This document shows positions 62,584 to 64,000 of a stretch of 64,000 nt of DNA, piece after piece. A program made the position numbers and the translations under genes. Origin of the DNA: Sulfurovum riftiae (GTDB taxonomy: Bacteria > Campylobacterota > Campylobacteria > Campylobacterales > Sulfurovaceae); NCBI RefSeq assembly GCF_001595645.1, contig NZ_LNKT01000071.1, positions 58,123-122,122 of the forward strand, in the 5' to 3' direction. Each line of letters starts with the position of its first letter. Position 1 is the stretch's first letter. The notes beneath the pieces were generated by a model. It did not search any database. It was not told where the DNA came from and worked only from the letters and a program-made list of their open reading frames with translations.

Positions 62584-63701
62584 GCAATACTCTCTTTTCT
62601 TTTTTGATGTACCCATAATACAACAAATGCCATAAAAGTGATACATGCCTCAATAAGGAACATCTTCTCGCCATAGATCTGTCCGGAGAGGACTGCGCCG
62701 ACAGAGCCTCCCAGACCGAATGCAATACCCAGGAAGAATTGCTGAGCGAGTTTTTTCTGGGCGTAGAGGGAAAAGACATAGGTAATGGCCGCAGTATGGT
62801 AGAGCGCAAAAGAGACGGCATGAAGGGACTGTGAGGCAAAGGTCATCACTACCGAACCGGGGAAGAGATAGAGGATCAGCCAGCGCAGAGAGGTGACAAG
62901 GATGGCGAACTGCAGGATGTTCAGGAGGTTTCGCTGCAGGAGCGGTCCCTGGAAATAAAGCATGACGATCTCGCAGATGACACCGAAACTCCACATCCAG
63001 CTTGTCATCTCCAGTGAGATCCCGTGGGAGGTCTCATAGATGGTGAAGAAGTTGTAGAAGCCGCCAAAGCCCACCTGCATCAGAAAGACAGAGACCCAGA
63101 AGGCCCAGTATTTCGAGAGGGAAAAGCTGTCATCGTCCTGTGCTGCAGGGTGGGAGGTGGTATCGTAGCGGATGAGCAGGGCACCGAAAATGAGCGTCAG
63201 AAAGGTCATGGCACTCAGGTAGTAGAGTGCCTCGAAGGGCACTTCCAGTACTTTTCCCAGCCAGAGGGCTATTCCCATGAATCCCAATGATCCCCAGAGG
63301 CGAACCTTCCCGTAGGAGGTCTTGGTCAGTGAAGCGAGTGCGATGGTCTCGACATAGGGAAGCGAGATACCTACGGCCGCACCGAAAAGAAGGTTCGCCA
63401 CAAGATAGAGTTCAAAAGTTCGGACCGTTCCCATGAAGATCAGTGTGGCGATAAAGCTGAAGAAAAGGGAGAACAGATAGACCTTTGGGCCCAGTTCAAG
63501 ATAGTGCCTGAATACAAAAGGGAGCAGGAAACGCATGAAGGGTGCGGCAGCATAGACGATGCCCACCTCCACGGTGGAGTAACCCAGTTCAACGAGTACT
63601 TTTGGCATGAAGATGACATAGACACCGACCAGTGCAAAGTAGAAGAAATAATAGGCTCCCAGGAGGGGAGAAAGAAATTCTGAACGTGCTGTCTGACTCA
63701 T
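62580..63701 (-). CDS. MFS transporter (nucleoside/HcaT-like)
   Basis: A 373-residue inner-membrane carrier with about twelve helices. LLGAYYFFYFALVGVYVIFM at the start and GKVRLWGSLGFMGIALWLGK in the middle are typical of the MFS_1-like group including HcaT and nucleoside permeases. Substrate is unknown. It overlaps mobA by 4 nt and the upstream RDD gene by 4 nt, forming a compact operon. Confidence 0.88.
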   Translation of the reverse strand: MSQTARSEFLSPLLGAYYFFYFALVGVYVIFMPKVLVELGYSTVEVGIVYAAAPFMRFLLPFVFRHYLELGPKVYLFSLFFSFIATLIFMGTVRTFELYLVANLLFGAAVGISLPYVETIALASLTKTSYGKVRLWGSLGFMGIALWLGKVLEVPFEALYYLSAMTFLTLIFGALLIRYDTTSHPAAQDDDSFSLSKYWAFWVSVFLMQVGFGGFYNFFTIYETSHGISLEMTSWMWSFGVICEIVMLYFQGPLLQRNLLNILQFAILVTSLRWLILYLFPGSVVMTFASQSLHAVSFALYHTAAITYVFSLYAQKKLAQQFFLGIAFGLGGSVGAVLSGQIYGEKMFLIEACITFMAFVVLWVHQKRKESIA

Positions 63702-64000
63702 TTTTTGGCGGGTTTGTGAATGACGGCTGTATTGCTCAAGAGGTCATGCAGGGTCTTGCCGTCCTTTCTGAAGAACATCATGAGCCAGCCGAAAATGGTA
63801 AAGAGTGAGAGGATCGCGGCTGCATTTCTAAAGAGAATGATGAAGAGAGAGGGTTTCTCCCCTGTATGCTCATCGATGAGTGTGATGTCATAGGCACGGT
63901 AGCCGGGTGTCTGCCCTGTTCTGAACATGAAAAGGGTCTGTATGATGACCAGAGGAACAAGGATGTAGAGCCATCCGAGGGCCTTGTGTTCTGCAAACCC
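63698..64000 (-). CDS. RDD-family membrane protein (partial, runs off the window)
   Basis: The frame stays open to the window end. Visible residues are KALGWLYILVPLVIIQTLFM, then FRTGQTPGYRAYDITLIDEH and a further hydrophobic segment, ending with RKDGKTLHDLLSNTAVIHKP. These are the second and third helices and C-terminal signature of RDD proteins. The N-terminus lies beyond base 64000. Its stop overlaps the MFS start (ATGA). Confidence 0.85.
   Translation of the reverse strand, partial: GFAEHKALGWLYILVPLVIIQTLFMFRTGQTPGYRAYDITLIDEHTGEKPSLFIILFRNAAAILSLFTIFGWLMMFFRKDGKTLHDLLSNTAVIHKPAKK

Overview
The window reads as chromosomal DNA of a free-living Campylobacterota (Epsilonproteobacteria), most likely a Sulfurovum-like sulfur oxidiser. 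The evidence is the ruvC-dnaA-dnaN order with DnaA-box clusters on both sides of dnaA (the bipartite oriC plan of this phylum), an S10/spc/alpha ribosomal cluster without rpmD (L30), zinc-type S14, paired nifS-nifU genes, and many short palindromic intergenic repeats. The genus is inferred from gene content and protein style, not from a search.

Layout. 1-12.9 kb: tRNA-Pro, an AGCS amino-acid carrier, purM, small genes, a BaiN/HI0933-type flavoprotein followed by a heptamer tandem array, typA, and a LysM-NlpC/P60 wall hydrolase whose leader carries a GEMM-I (cyclic dinucleotide) riboswitch. A GMC oxidoreductase with its small subunit and a Cys-rich secreted peptide/DoxX cluster ending in a ferredoxin:thioredoxin reductase-rhodanese fusion follow. 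12.9-26.9 kb: 29 translation genes on the minus strand (rpsJ to rplQ, with secY, map, infA and rpoA), ending at a strong terminator. 27-29.2 kb: an AAA-type ATPase, a HEPN-MNT toxin-antitoxin pair, SRP RNA and tRNA-Ser(GGA).

29.2-36.2 kb: a compact 6.9-kb integrated element in the 3' end of tRNA-Ser, bounded by a 20-bp direct repeat. It has a tyrosine integrase, an AlpA-like regulator, a possible replicase, an SF2 helicase with zinc-ribbon cysteines, and iteron-like direct repeats. I see no capsid or conjugation genes, so it resembles a cryptic integrated plasmid or satellite. 36.2-44 kb is accessory: a decayed DUF4143-type ATPase, a frameshifted PIN toxin with its antitoxin, DoxX, a YgiT-type zinc finger, an amidase, a YgjP-like peptidase, a globin and a periplasmic MsrB-MsrA fusion.

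44-51 kb is the replication origin: ruvC, oriC, dnaA, dnaN, then pyrG and recJ. 50.6-64 kb holds nifU and nifS with a palindrome-rich leader, folE, mutY (with a REP-like sequence inside the coding frame), tig-clpP-def, a ComM/YifB ATPase, a divergent yeiH/LysR pair, mobA, an MFS carrier and a partial RDD protein.

The strongest non-gene signals are the riboswitch at 8.1 kb and a dispersed two-hairpin intergenic element found in four places (three clear copies, one partial), whose stems vary in a compensatory way between copies.
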